Origin: Eudromia elegans
Taxonomy: Eukaryota > Chordata > Aves > Tinamiformes > Tinamidae
Assembly: GCA_003342815.1 (NCBI GenBank)
Contig: PTEX01000024.1
Span: forward strand, 4,911,517-4,975,516
Direction of reading: 5' to 3'
DNA length: 64,000 bases
Numbering within the stretch: position 1 is the stretch's first letter; each line of letters begins with the position of its first letter. Positions 46,891 through 60,539 of this stretch are shown piece by piece. Made by a program: the position numbers and the translations under genes. Below the pieces are notes generated by a model. That model saw only the letters and a program-made list of their open reading frames with translations. It made no database searches and was not told the origin of the DNA.

Positions 46891-49800
46891 CTTTAACAGA
46901 CAACGCCAGGGATGCAAGCACTGCGGGAAGTTTCCGAGGGGCACTCGGCCACGAGCTGCACCGGCATTCCCGGAGCAGGGATAACGGTGTGCTCTGAGTG
47001 ATTCCCGCTGTCGGGATTTGGGCGCGTGGGAGACGCAGGCACAAGGAGGGACGCGCTTTGCAGAGAGGCTGCTCCAGCAGCTGGACGATGGGGACAATCG
47101 GAGACAGTTTTAATGCAGCCACTGGCCGGAGGATTGCCGCTCAGCCACCTGAGCCTGGGACAAGTGGAAGCAGTTCAGGCACATCCAGGCCCTCCCAGGA
47201 CACTCCTGCAGGGAACATGGACCAGTAGGAATCATCGCCCATTCTCCAGGTTTGTCCAGGTGACTGGAATAACACTTGTTCTGGCAGGGGCACTCGCTGC
47301 CTGCTCTGGTCCCCCCGCATCCCATCACATCCCTGCCCGGGCTCCGAGTGCAGCGTGTTGCCAGGAAAAGCATTACGGATGCATCACTCCGAGCATTCAG
47401 GCAAGGACAACACGCAGAGAGGGGAATCTGCTTCCCCTCGGCAGGGGCTGCCGGGGCTTCCCAACCCGGAGGGCTCCAGGTGCTTCACGAGGCAGCCCCG
47501 CACTTCATGAGGCTGCTCCTCAGCACAGGGATTATCCACCAAGGTCATCTCCATAGAGACCCCGGGATAAAACAGGAAAATAAAAGAGGAATGAGATTTT
47601 TCACGGAGAAGGGCTGCTTTATAGTTTGCATTACTCAGCCCAAGTTCGCCTTGCTCCAGTTCTGGCTCAGTTGGCATCCTGCAAAGCCCGGAGAATCTCC
47701 CCAACACGACGACCCGTTAACTGGGAAGGGAGACACTCCCCATCCCAACAGGGCCCACAGAACAAAGTCGAAGCGCAAAAGAGGAGGGAAAAGGCAAAGC
47801 ATCCACGAGGAGACTGGGAAGCACCGACTAACATCCCACCTGAATTCCTGTGCTCCATACCAATGCTTTGGACCTCATTTCTCCCAACTTTGGGACCTGC
47901 ACTGCCTACACGGACACAGAGGCATCACTTCCATCCTGGAGCAAGCCCAGCTCTGCACGCCGCTTACCAAGGTCTAATCTGAAAAAAGGCTTTTAACTGC
48001 TGCCTTAGCAACACAAATATAAATATAACAGACACACTCAGAATCAGGCAATCAGCAGGGAAATTTTAAACAGCTTTCCCTTTTTTTTTTTTCCAGGGGT
48101 TGCTTTATGTCAAGAACTATCATTTCCATTAAATTAAAAAAATGCATAAACATCAATAAAACTCTTCCTGAGCTGGGCATGGGGAGGGTGACTTTCCTAC
48201 TGCCCAGTGACCTATTAGAAATAAGATACTAACCCAGCGCTACTTACACCTCACTTTAAAATAACAGAAATAAAAGGCAAAGGATCCTAAGGCCATTATA
48301 ACACACAAGCAAGAGGGGCCAGAGCAAAGGTCGCAGGCTCTGGAAGCAGAAAAGGAGCCAATTCCCTGCCCCGGGGCGGCTGCAGCCCCCATGGGGCAAT
48401 GGTCAAGCGGTGGGAGCTGCTTCATGAGGAGGCAGTTGAGCTGCACTAACACTGCACCCCTAATTCAGGGGCTGGGTGTTTCTGGGGTTTATTTGAAACC
48501 ATAAATGGGCACGTGGGAAGGTCCCTGTGTGTGCGTGGAGCACAGGGGACCGCACGGAAGCACCGGCCCCGTGCAGGAGCCAGACTGGGGCTCCCGGCAT
48601 CCTCACCCCCAGCACCGTGCGGCTTTCCTCTTTCCCTCCTTTTGGCTATTTTTAGTGTTTGGGGTTTTTTTTTTTAATCCTCCAAACTGGACTTTGCGGA
48701 GGTTAAAATCCATCTTCCAATGTTAAATCTGGATCTGGACCCAGGCTTTGCAGGAACACCGAGGTCCTGTCCTTGCCTTCCAAGCCTGCAGCAAAACCCA
48801 GCACTGCTCAAAGCTGGAGCCAGCTCCCCCCATGAAAACAGGCAGAAAGGACCTCCCTTCGAAACCCCCAACTCAAACACAGGTCCCAAGTGCACCAACA
48901 AGGGCTTTTTGTGCTGCTCTTCTCACTTCAGGGTGAAAACACTTCTATCTTCCTACAAATTATTGTAAACCTGCTGCAACCTCCTGCCAAAGCATGTAGG
49001 AACCCTTCACCACAGCAGCTTCATAAAAATGACACATTTAGCACCGCTTTTTCAGAGTTATCCCTTGAGCCTTTTTTTTCCTACATGCCTTGTTAATAAA
49101 GCCTGCATGTCACCCTTTATTACTAGAAAACAAAGCGGACCTTTCTCCAAGGCTGCAACGTGCAGCCCTTGCTCTGGGTTTAATAAAATCCCCCCGAATT
49201 ATGCGAGGACTCCTGCAGCCCAGCGCCTCCATCTCCGCATTAGGATGCACATATTCACCGGGAGAACAGGTCTTCTGACCTTATATCGGCACCGCAGGCG
49301 TGCTCAGGGACCACGGAAATGTCAAATCATTCACAAAAACACACGCGGCCTCCCCGGTGGGAAAAGCAGGGCTTGTAAAACTGCTTCTCCCACTCTCGTT
49401 TACTCCTCGGTCTTGTTCTCATGGGGCAATCAATCAAAAACTCCAGAATCTGAAATAAATCTGTTGCTTCCTGTTAGGAAAATTTGCCAGCGCTTTAATC
49501 TTACGGTTTGAACTACATTATGCGAGCTACAGAATAATGCAAATTAAATAAAAACGCTCGAGCTGCCCTTGTGAAACGCGGATAGTTTCGAAACGGGGCC
49601 GGGGCCAAAGGAAGCCTGCATCAGCACTGACTGCGGGTCGTGATTGCTTAGGAAGCTGCTCGTTACCCCATGGGAAATGGGCGGTGTGAGACCCCCTCCC
49701 AGCGGGAGCAGGCGCCGTACCAGCCACGGCGACACAACCATGGGAGGAGTGACCGCACGAGGACGGACAGACGGAGAGGACGAGGGGACGGGACCCTGCG

Positions 49801-50593
49801 GAGGCGCCTGTGCCCATCCTTGTGATGCCCCCAAGGAAAGAAACACGACTGAAAAGACGCAGAGAAGGAAAGAGCTCTTTGCAAGCAAGAGGGCGCCGGG
49901 CTGACGGGTTCTGCTCCAAGCGCACTTTTGGCAGCGGATAACAAGGGGTAAAGCCCAGAGGAGGCAGCAGGGACCCCGCTGCCATTGGGCTCACGGATCC
50001 AGGGCAAACTCTCAAAGGATCACACCAGATTCCCGCTTCCCCGGACGGACACTGGGCAGGTTCCCAGAGGCATTCGGGAGCCACCAGCACCTCCCCAAAC
50101 TCCTCTCCCAGCCCAGGTCCCACGGGGAGACGTGTTCCATGCCCCGGGCACAGGGGCCCAGCCGCCAGGGCCCACGGGAGGTGGCGTCCCGAGCCAGGCG
50201 GGGGCTCCCACACCTCAGCCTTGACACGGGCACGGGACAGGCTCCTCATCAGCGACGCGAGGGACCCAACAAACATGCGGGGCAGCCGCGAGGACGGCCG
50301 GGGCCGTGACCATCGCCAAGTTCTCCACGCACCACAACAGGAGTGGTTGAACGCCGCGCTCCAGGCTGGGAGCTGATCACAAGGGACGTCAGGAGAGATT
50401 TTCCCCCTCAGAGTCTGACGTGGCGTAATTGGCCGGGGTACCCAGGCTGCTCACGGGAGCGGCTCTGCCTCCGAGCAGCAGGCAAAGGCCACAAGCAGAG
50501 GCCGGAGCTCAGATGTGAATGAATAACGGGCTGACCCACTTCCCAAAATGCTGCTGCTCCTCCCGGGTGCGCTCTGGAGCCACAGCAATGCAA
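46891..50593 (-). other. PCDH19: PCDH19 intron 3, segment without recognised genes
   Basis: GC-rich at 46900-47560, 48290-48620 and 49560-50330; AT-rich at 47980-48250 and 48900-49550. An octamer-type atgcaaat followed by taa occurs at 49537-49547. The 249-codon minus-strand frame at 49527-50276 is a GC-rich chance frame. Confidence 0.5.
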
Positions 50594-50800
50594 GGAGCCA
50601 CAGCACCCCAACCCACTGCCTTGAGGTCCCCGGGGAGCTAGAATGCTCCAACCCACTGCCTTGAGGTCCCTGAAGAGCCACAGCACCCCAACCTGCTGCC
50701 TCAAGGTCCCCAGGGAGCCACAGCATCCCCAACCCACCACCTTAAGGTCCCCAAGGAGCCACAGTGCCCCAACCCATTACCCTAGGGTCCCTCAGGAGCT
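50594..50800. repeat. Minisatellite, about 5 units of 40-41 bp
   Basis: Units begin at about 50594, 50634, 50674, 50714 and 50755, and share the words ggagccacagcaccccaacc, then cactgccttgaggtccc. Units differ by several substitutions and one unit has an extra base. It gives misleading repetitive open frames on both strands. Confidence 0.92.
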
Positions 50801-52440
50801 CCCCACCTCATGCTGGGGAGATGCAGCAGAATCTGCATCTATCTGTGCTCCTACCCCACACACCCCCCAACAGAGACACCTGCCCCACAGCGGGGGTTAA
50901 ATGCCCAGTGCAAACTCCAAACAACTCTCAGCGCTTCCACCTGGGGGGCAGCCCTGCTTTGCCCCATGAGAAGCACCTGGGCTGCAGACCCTGGGCTGCC
51001 TTCCCAGAGGGAAAGGGAGGGAAGGGCCCTGCTGGAACGTGGTGCCCGTGAGCCCGGTCGGGCAGCAACGCGAGGCAAGGCAGCTACGACCGAGCAGCGC
51101 CGACGAGCCAGGCACCTGCAGCAGCTCAATAAAGGTTAAGAGGATCCGACCTCTGCCTTCTCCCATTGAGGCTGTTCTCCCGCATCCGAGCTTATTGCTA
51201 AAGCCCTGTAATACATGAGATTGCAAACTGTAAACTAGCGATATAGTGTCTCTGAAACAGTAAGTGCATTTAGCGTCCGATATCAACGTTTTATAATTAG
51301 ATGTAATACAGCAGCTCATTTTCCTGCTCTTGATCAATGAAACCAGGGTTGGTTTTGGGGCCGGGCCTTTTTGCAGCCGCTCTGATTGCTGCCTAACCCC
51401 GTTGAGCAGGAACGAGCCGAGACGAGGATGTGCAAACACAGCATCCATTTAGATTTACTACCCCCTGAAATATAAACAGAATATTTATTTCTGACCTTTT
51501 AAGTACTAATTCCAAATTTAATGAGGCACAAGGAACATTCCTCAGAGCCAGACTCCATGGCTGCTTAACACCAGCAACCCTCTAATTATTACCACAGCTT
51601 AAATAAAGGGCATGTGCTTCTGATGGACACTATTAAGCACTGAAGGAACTGCCTCCAGCCTCCATTTTCTCTTGATAAAATAAAAAGGGTTGCAGAGAAA
51701 TCCCTGGGAGAGTTCACCCTTTCGCATCGCACCACTCATCGGGATGAGGAAAAGCATCAAACCCGACTCTATTACCGTGCAGACGTGCCCACTAATCCGC
51801 TCTCGACTCCCATCCCCTTCCCAAATAAACACGGGCTTCCTCATGTTTTTGTCTGAAAATGGATCGGAGGCAGGAGCACAGGAACTGCTGTGATGTGATT
51901 TTGAGCAAGAGTAGGGGATTAGGAATCCAGATTCGATTCTGAGAGCGGCGACACACAATGAAGCCATAATTGCACTCCCCAAAGCCGCAAATGAAATCGC
52001 CCGGTCGAATTTGTCAACAGATAGGCAGTATCATTATGAAGCGCAGAAAATGCAGTAATAAGAAAACTAGCTTATGTTCCTATGGCACCTCTGAGCCGAA
52101 AGCTGTTTAGGGGCCGCGCCGCAGCAGGATCCCTTCGGCAGCTGCTGCCGGGGCGGCCGGGGGCTCCAGCTGCCACCAAGAGGAGGGGAGAGCCAAAATA
52201 CTGACCCTGGAAGGGAGCGTTTTCCGCAGAGCCACTAAGGAAAACATCCCCTGCAGGACTGTAATAGCCAACAAACCCAACAAGGCTGCTTCCCCATCAC
52301 TATGCCGGGGACATTCAGGTGTGCTCTGGATAGACGAGGGCAGCGTTGGATGTGGACGGTCCCACTCCCCCAGCAGCACGAGAAACACCCCGGAGCTCAC
52401 AGGCAGGCCGAGGGTAATGGGGCACGACACAAGGATGTGC
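50801..52440 (-). other. PCDH19: PCDH19 intron 3, segment without recognised genes
   Basis: GC-rich to 51120, then AT-rich (51160-52090), then GC-rich again. No repeat family or plausible exon is seen. Confidence 0.5.
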
Positions 52441-52680
52441 TAAAAAACCTTTCAGAACTGTCCTTTCCCTGCCCCTTCCCTTTCCTTCCATAAGGAACGG
52501 AAATAACAGAAACCTTTTTTATATTTCTCTTTTTTTTTTTTTCAAATGTTCCCATCGCTAGGGCTAAATAAAACTCCTTGTCACTCACTTGCTGGAGTGG
52601 CAGGTCAGAAAGACACGTTTTGCAGGGAACAGAAGAAATCACAGATTTGTCACTTTCACTCCTTGCAGTGTATGCAAGCT

Positions 52681-52760
52681 TAAAAAAAAAGATAAAAATA
52701 ATAATAAAAAAAAAAAAAGGAAAAGAAAAAAGAAAAAAAAGAAGGAAAAAGAAAAGCCAA
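52681..52760. repeat. A-rich purine tract
   Basis: About 75 bases are almost purely A and G on the plus strand, with interspersed ata units near the start and an A12 run. On the PCDH19 transcript it reads as a long U/C tract. It is low-complexity DNA and gives Lys-rich open frames by chance. Confidence 0.9.
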
Positions 52761-55700
52761 AATTCATTGCAGCCGAGCTGAAGGTAATGAAGGCATGAGA
52801 CGAAGCTGCCACCTCGGGGAGGCCCCGAGGGGATTTTATTTATCAAAACCAGTTTTCCCCACTTTTTCCTCCTACTCTCATCCTCTACCTTCCTCCAAAA
52901 AAGAGAGGGGGAAAACGCACCCAGTGCTCTCAGCAATCCAGTAAGCAGAGTCTGTTGGTTACTGCGAAGATGCCCAAACCTCGCCACTTCTTGTTGCTCC
53001 CAGTTAATGTAGCATAGCGGAGGATGAATTGCTATTACAAGGAACTAAAAATAAAAATGTTTCAGAGTCCGTAATTGGCTTGTCTTGTTGGGCTTTTTAA
53101 GGAGCCAAAGTACCAGTTCCAGGCTATTAGCCCTAAGGCTGTAGGAGAATGGTGTAAAATATTTCTTCATTAAAACCCTACCTTCTCCACAGAGGTGTTG
53201 AGTATTTTCCCCTTCTTTCTTCCCTCCTTTATTTTTTCTGATTCTTTTATTTTAAAAAGACGGATGTTATCAAATAAGCTTTAGTTAAAAGAGGGCTTCG
53301 AAAGCCCAGAAGTGATATATAAATAGACAGGGCTTTTTGCAGCTGACGAGCCAGTCAGAGGCTTCACTCATGTATTCAGGTCATTTTCCTACCAGCCTTA
53401 CATAAAATTCCTGAATCACCTCTCTAATCTTGGGCTTTTCCGAATGATCGTCAGCAGACCCTCCAGCCCTTGGTGCAACCACTGGGGTAGGTGTTGAGAC
53501 CAGCGCTGTTGGATGGGAGGATGTGGAGAGACCAGAGACACGGGTGATGGTCACCACATAGTCTGTGTGGCTCCCTCGCGAGAGGGCAATTAACTCACTG
53601 CACGTGCCCTGAGGTGGGAACCAGCCTTTTCCTTCGTTGCTCTTGAGGCTCTTTGGTGCCACTTCACTATTAGCAGAGTCAGTTGCTTCCATTACTCAAT
53701 ATTAGCAACGACGACAACACCACCACAACCCAAAACCATTTATTCAGCAAAACACTTCCTTTGAAAGAAGCAGATGCTCTTGCCTGAGCAAGAACTTGGA
53801 GATTTGGCACCAGACAAGTCATCCTGACGAGGCTGAAACGATGCACAAGCAAAACAACAATAATTTATGGACCTTGCTTCAGAATTGGCTTTAAGTTCCG
53901 ATTCGGGCAAAGCCTCATCTGAGCTCCCAGGACCTTGGCACTGCCTCCTCCATCGGAGCCTGGCGCAACGGACACCTGCTCTGCAGCTAAGGCTCCCAGC
54001 AGCACAGCCTTAAAATAAATATTAATAATATTAATAACGACACTGACAAATCTCCGTAGCAGCGCACCACGGGGAAAGCTCAGCGGTAAGATTAGAATAT
54101 ACCCTTTTCTTCACTGTTTTTTGTGCAAGGCAAAGTATGACAGTTTTATTTGTGAAGTGACAACCCAACAGGTATTTACGGCTTTGATTTCGTGATTTGA
54201 AGATTCCTGCCAGAAAAAGAATGTATCTGCTAGGTACAATTTCTATTTTTTGATACTGTCTAGGCAATACCTTGTTAAAAAGGGCAAAACAACAGTTATT
54301 AATTACCCTAATTAACCCAATTCATAAGACACATTTGTGTGGCTGTCATGACAACTGCTTTGACTAACTTGCCAAGAATAGCTTAGCTGTCCATTCAAAT
54401 AAATCCCTGATAATTACTAGTCTAGTTTACTGGGCTTCTGTGATAATAATAATTAGTGCTACTGTACAAAAGGTCGCGCTAAACAATTTATGAATGATGC
54501 GTTTTGCATGGTGATTATATGAGTCACCCAGCGTCTAGCAAACACACCCGATCCCGCCTCGATGCGGGCGCATCGGAGCCAGCCGGAGGCAGCGACGGTT
54601 CCCGCGCCGGCACCAAGAGCAGCGGGGTGCCAGGGAAGAAGGCATCAATATTGGATGAGAAATAAAGTGGACCAATTAAAAGTTGGGCGATCGACAAGTG
54701 ACCACAGCTCTAAACCATTTAATTACTTGGCGTGACTTAAAAAGGGGCCCTGTCCAGCACGGGAGGGCACCGGAGATGGAGGAGAGCGAGCCGCTGGTTT
54801 GCCCTGTTGCAGATGGTTAAAAAAGCGAGATCGGCGGCCTGATCACGCAGCAATTTCAATTCCATATCTCACTGCTCAGTGAAACTGCAGCTGGTGTCGC
54901 AGGGCACCTGCCTACCAAAACAACCCCTCGTAGAGGTTATAAAATTCCTCTTCCACGACACAGACCTCCCTCACCGTGCAGCGAGACGACGTGCTGCCGG
55001 CCTGGGGCACCCGGGACCCGCCGCTGGTGTTGGAACGAAGTTAGGAACCAACCAAAGACACGGCGGAGAACCAAAAGCCCCAAGATTATATTCTATTTCC
55101 AACGAAGACAGCAGTAGACGCAGAGAAATTTCTGAGACTGATCAGCCATATGTTGATATTTCACCATTCAGTTGCACTTCACTCACCGCCAGCGACAGAC
55201 ATAACAATGGTTCATCTCTAATTTTGGAGAGTACTCCATTATTAGGCTTCAGGATTAACATCAAAGGGCAGCCAGGCCTAACCTCCTCCACAGCCATCAA
55301 GCCCATGCTGACCAACCACCCCAGGAGCTTCCATGAGATCCAACCTCCCCTGTCACCATGTGGCCCCACAGCACTGGGCCCCCATGCTCCTACCCATCCA
55401 GCGCCCCACCGCCAACCTGCACAAAGCCAGGGGGGGACACAGGCTCCCAGAGCCAGGAAAACCACCCGGGAAAGCAGGAAGTGCCCCAGGTTGTGGCTGC
55501 CTCCTCATGGAGCGGCTCCCACACGGGCTGTTCGCTGCCTCCCTCGGGAGAGGCTGCACGTGGCCCATGGAGACCCACCAGGCAAGGAGCAACCACAGGG
55601 CACGTTCGGAGCCAACACCAGCTGAACACGGACTTCAAAAGCCTCGTAAATTTGTGACATCCAAACCAAAAGCAGGACAGGGCTCTGAAAGGGGCCGCAA

Positions 55701-57640
55701 AGACGCCTGGAGGAAAGGGCGATAAGTGACGGTGCCACGGCTGCCGCAGCCGGCTGCTCCATGGGGACATCCCGGGTGGAAAGAGCCTCGCGACTCCCCC
55801 TTCTGAGGCGGCCATCGGCTCCAGAAGAAGGGGCCTCTTCCCCGCCTGCTTCCCCAACCCTTTGATGTGGTTCTGCTGTCACTCACCTCCCCAACATCAA
55901 ACCCCGGGCTGTCGAATGCCTTTTTTTGCTTTGCCGAGGCGTGTAGGTGAACATTGCTGCATTCCCTTCCTTCGCACCGGGACTGTTCCTCTCCCCAGGG
56001 CCCAGAAGAGGCAACCAGCTTGCTAGGGCCCCTTCAAAACCACCGAGGAAATCCCTGGAACTGCCACGTTCAGAGCAACTTCTGCCCAAACACCCCCTAT
56101 CGCTACCTATCACGAGAGACATCTGCACGTCAACGGGCTCTCGATCCCTCCCTATTTGCCTGCCCCCTCACCCCCTACACCTGAAATTGCAATTACTATT
56201 ATTGAACGGCTTACAGGAGCACCATGGGAAACAAACCAGACCCGCACTTAGTTCCTGAGAAGGATTTCGGGGTGAAGTCAGAGAAACTCCCTCCGGAGTG
56301 AGCCATCCCCATGGTGGCCCGGGCTTGCCATGCTCATCCATCGCAGCCCCAGCCTAGAGCAGCTTTCCTCAGCCCAACGAGGAGGAATTACAGGAATCTA
56401 ACGCCGAGCAGAACCCTTCCGGAGTTTTCCCATGTGAAGTTTGCAGCTTGGTTCAATATGTTAGTGCCTAATGAAGGTTTCCCCCATATACTCTAAAGGG
56501 TATAATCACTCTCCTCCTAATGAGCATGTGTTAATGGCATATTAATGCTGACAACAACTAAGTGTGGTGAACAAGAGATGAACATACTCCAAAACTCGTC
56601 TGTTTTTTAACTAAAGGAATCGATCTTCCAGCTCAGCAAGCACCAGACGAGCAGGAGCCTGTAGCTGCCGGGCCCAGGGAGCGATGCCTGGGGCCTCCAC
56701 CGGCCTCCATGGGGCCTGGGGCAGCCTCACGGGCCTCCCCTGCAAAGCCTGGCGGACGGGTCGTGGGGAAGGAACCTGGGCCATTGCCTTGGCTTTTCTC
56801 ATCAACCCCAGCCTCCCTCCTGCCACAAGCCAACACACAAGCGATCTTGGCCAAAATACAGTGTTCTCCCCCCAAAATGGAACACGGCCACAGTGTTGGG
56901 GGTAAGGAAGAAACAGGAACGGCCAGGAACTGATTGCAAATTTGAGGGAAATTATTTTCCTGAGGAGGCAGGTTTGGATTTTGTTTTTAAATCAACAGCC
57001 ATGTAAATTTGATTACTAAATGTCACTGAAGCTGGGTCCATGCCAAAACATCCAGATGTGAATCTGAATATGAAAAGTTCAGGACTTAGCAGGTGACTGG
57101 AGCTACAGAGGACAGGCATCAAATGTGGATCAAGGCTAGAGCATCCCAGCAGGTCTGGGGGCAGGATTCGCTCTCGGTCTGGGTCAAAAGACAGGCAGGA
57201 ATGCAATCTGCATGTGTATCTATAGGTGTTGAAAACAGGACTCGTAAACAGCAACCTGGTTATCTTCCAGCATACCAGGATGCCCACACGGTGCCTGTAC
57301 CCCTAGGGATGCCCACATGGGACCCCACACACCCTGGTGCCACCAGGGCTAGATCCCCACAGGTGAGTCCAACCCGCTCCGCCGCAGGGCTGTCCACCCA
57401 CAAGCGCTCAGGGAGATACAAAAGCCTTCTGGGGTAATTGCCCTATTCTGCATGCTCACACCAGCACACGCATTGAGATCGCCAGATCAATAATCAATGC
57501 CAGAATCAATAACAGGGGATTTGGCTACATCATAAAAACAGTAAAATCAGCCAATATTGAGAAATGACTATCGAGCCCTGTGTTTTCTGTACTCATTTAG
57601 TCTAATAATGGTGAATGATATTTTCCCGAGTATATTATTC
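52761..57640 (-). other. PCDH19: PCDH19 intron 3, segment without recognised genes
   Basis: AT-rich at 52980-53330, 53700-54530, 56460-56600 and 56940-57080; GC-rich elsewhere. A 103-codon minus-strand open frame at 53381-53692 has a balanced composition but no recognised family (see findings). The 248-codon plus-strand frame at 54879-55625 is Pro/Arg-rich and looks like chance. Confidence 0.45.
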
Positions 57641-57714
57641 AGCAATAAAAAAGCAGAAATATTTGATCTCTTTCTAACCTTTATGATTCTAAGCAATCTT
57701 TTTGACCCAGATTG

Positions 57715-57850
57715 AATGAGGCAACATCTGTAGAGCCTTTCACAAAATTGTACTCAGCGTGCACTACTGCAGATCCACTGCCAAAGATAAATGTTATTAT
57801 TTTAAAACCATCATCCTACTAATAGATGAGCAAACGCACTGCATTAGCAT
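57715..57850. repeat. Possible ancient SINE/MIR-type repeat, heavily worn
   Basis: The order of words catctgtagagcctttcac, ctcagcgtgcact, aaatgttattattttaaaac and aatagatgagcaaac resembles old repeats that read catctgtagatctcaaagc... attattatccccattttacagatgag. Similarity is weak. Confidence 0.25.
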
Positions 57851-60539
57851 AGCCTGCAGATCTCTAGCACTGGTGAGAAAACGCCAGAGGGTTTTAGCTT
57901 AATGGAATTTTACATACCTGACTTAGTATGGGTTAATGCAATCCACCAACACAGGAATTTTAAAACCTGCCCTGTGGCATACACCTGCCATTACAAAAGA
58001 TGGTATAATCCGACAAGCTCAAGATCCCCGTGAGAATGACGAGGGATTCATGTCCAGATCTCTTGTGGCCATCGGGACGTGGAGACAGAGACCTCGTCTG
58101 TGCAACTCCAGCATGCAGAAGCCAGCCACCATTTCCATGCAGTATTTATTGAATTTAATGAGGAAGAGTTGTTGGGAGGGGAGGCTACTTGCAGTGTACT
58201 GAGCACTGCCATCAGAGGATATATGAAAAGCCATCAAGGATATGAGGTATAATAAATGTAATGCACATTTTTCCACTGCAGCATTAGCAGTGGCTGCGCT
58301 AGCAGCCTTCGCTACCCTAACGAGGAGACAAGAGCTATCTGTAATTCCGTGTTAAACAGGGAGCCACTTCAAGGCTAAGCAATAATCACTTGTCCCACTG
58401 CTCCAAATTTTAGAAACTGGACTGAGATACCCAAGTAATGAGACTGCAGCCTTTCCTCTGGCAAATCTTCCAACCAGTGTCACTGACAGGCCTTACCCAA
58501 AGAGGAGCAGCAAAACGGCTCCCCAGATGCCCCGGGGCCATCAGAAGCCTCCACCTCTCCTTGCTGAGCCTGGAAAGTCACTGCTGAGGGCAACGGGGCT
58601 TGGGCGAGGAGGTGCCCCGGGCCGAAGCGCTGCTCAGAGGCTGCTCCTGCGGCCGGGTCTGCAGAGGTGGAGCTTCCCGCAGCGCACCCCACTCATCACC
58701 AATTCAGAGCACGCTCTGATTTAAATTATAATTACACTTATAAGTACACAGATTACAACTATTTATGCTACAAATAAGACCATCCTGTATTTTAATTAAC
58801 CAAAAAAAAAGACGGTTGGAACTCATCTAGAGCCTCTACTGGGAACAATATCTAATCATTTATTTAAGCGGAGGCCACGCGTGCAACCGGGCTGGGTAGC
58901 GGGTGCGCTCCTGAGGACAGGGAGGAAGGGGAAAGCAGCTCTGCAGCCCACATGCCCTCTTGCATTCAAGGCCCCTCAGCCCCCAAAGGACCCCAACAAG
59001 CTTGTGGGACCCAGGGACGAGCTGGGCTGCAGCCTCTTCTACTGGAGTACGGGGCAGAGTGAATCACGGTGCAATGAATATAACGGGGCCTCGCGGTTTG
59101 CCTGCCAGTGAAGTCGGGAAGTTTCAGCTAGGTTAGCCCGAAAGGGCAACGTGAGGAGCGGCGCAGCGAATTCCCACACGGAAAAATGTAGGCTGAACGT
59201 CAAGAAATATCAGAAGAACAAAAATCACTGCAAAACATCGACTGAGCAATTGCGAAATAATTTCCGAGAAGAGGTGGAGGCCTCATTGCTGGAGAGGCTT
59301 AAAACTGTCTTCCGGAAGACTCCCTGAGGCTGAGTCTGGAGGAAAAGAAAGCCCTGCGAGGCAGGGAGGTGGCGGGAGCAGGAAGGGCCTCTTCACAGCA
59401 GGGGAAATCCAGGCAGGAAAGCGGCGGCGGTGCCGGATCCGGGGCCTCAAAAAGAGCCCAGGAAGGAGGAGCATCCTTGGACAGGTCCCAGCTGCGAAGC
59501 TGCCAGCAGCCCTGCTCCAACATGCCCAAAAACGCACGTTTGGGTGCAAAATTCCCTCCCGCCAACCTCGCACAGCACGGCCTCCAGCAGGCTCAGCAGC
59601 AGGAGAGAAAGGGAAACAACAGCCCGGGAGGGCAACTCTCTGCAGAGCAGCCTCGCTTTGCATTACGCTCTGAGCCCATCAAAGGCCGGCCCCGGCCAGG
59701 AGCGAGCAGCCTGCAAGGGCACCTGGCTGAGGATTTTCTCCGACTCGAGCCCTCGGGAAGGGCTGCGGGAGACGGCAGCCAGGCAATGCTGCTCTTGCAA
59801 GCGCCCCGGCAGATGTGCATAAGGTTATCCAGAGATGTGCGCCTGGCCTTGAATACTCCTGTGCGGGCGGCTTGCGCGCTATGTAAAGAAATCGCATAAA
59901 CCAACCACAGAGTTCAGATTGCTGGCTAAAACAAGGGCTAATTCAGAAATTACTATGTAAAGGGCTGCACATGTGGAGTTAAACCCATTCTTTGGATGAT
60001 ATTAAATATATATATATCCAAAACCTTTCCTCATTTAAGTGAAATTTCTTATCTGCCCTTTATTCACTTAGGGTAGCACCTGCCATAGGCTCGATGAGTA
60101 GGAGTTGGCACATTAGCATTGGAAATTCAAAATTACCCAAAGCAAAGGTAAAGAAGCCCGTGTGCTTTCAGTGAAACTGAACCCAAAAACACAAACAAAT
60201 CTTGCAAGAGTGAGAAGTGATACACTATATAAGTGACATAGGAATTACACATTTACACAACATGTGCTGTGCTACACAAATAGCCCAAACACTTGAAAGC
60301 GAATAACTTGCTGCATCATATATTGTGCCATAATCCCTTCCGTTCTGAGCATCCCTGCACAGGACAGGGGGTCCCGCTTGGAGCAGCCTTGTGCCCAAAA
60401 GGCCCCCGGGCCTTCGCTCCGCATGAGTGGCCGGTGAAGGCTTTTGGAAAGGGCAGAGATTTTTTCCTTATTTCCCAATGAAACCCAGTTATCCTTCTGT
60501 TATTTTCAAAACCGCAGAGCAGGGAGCAAAGAGAGGAAG
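57851..60539 (-). other. PCDH19: PCDH19 intron 3, segment without recognised genes
   Basis: AT-rich at 57851-58460, 58715-58870 and 59890-60330, with an (at)n run at 60006-60017. GC-rich, CpG-bearing at 58500-58690 and 59340-59880. No gene or repeat family is recognised. Confidence 0.45.

Noticed and set aside
49527-50276. 249-codon minus-strand open frame
   Set aside because: Pro/Gly/Ser/Arg-rich, overlapped by several other frames, no recognised domain, no splice context.
54879-55625. 248-codon plus-strand open frame
   Set aside because: Second half is Pro/Arg/His low complexity and nothing resembles a known family.
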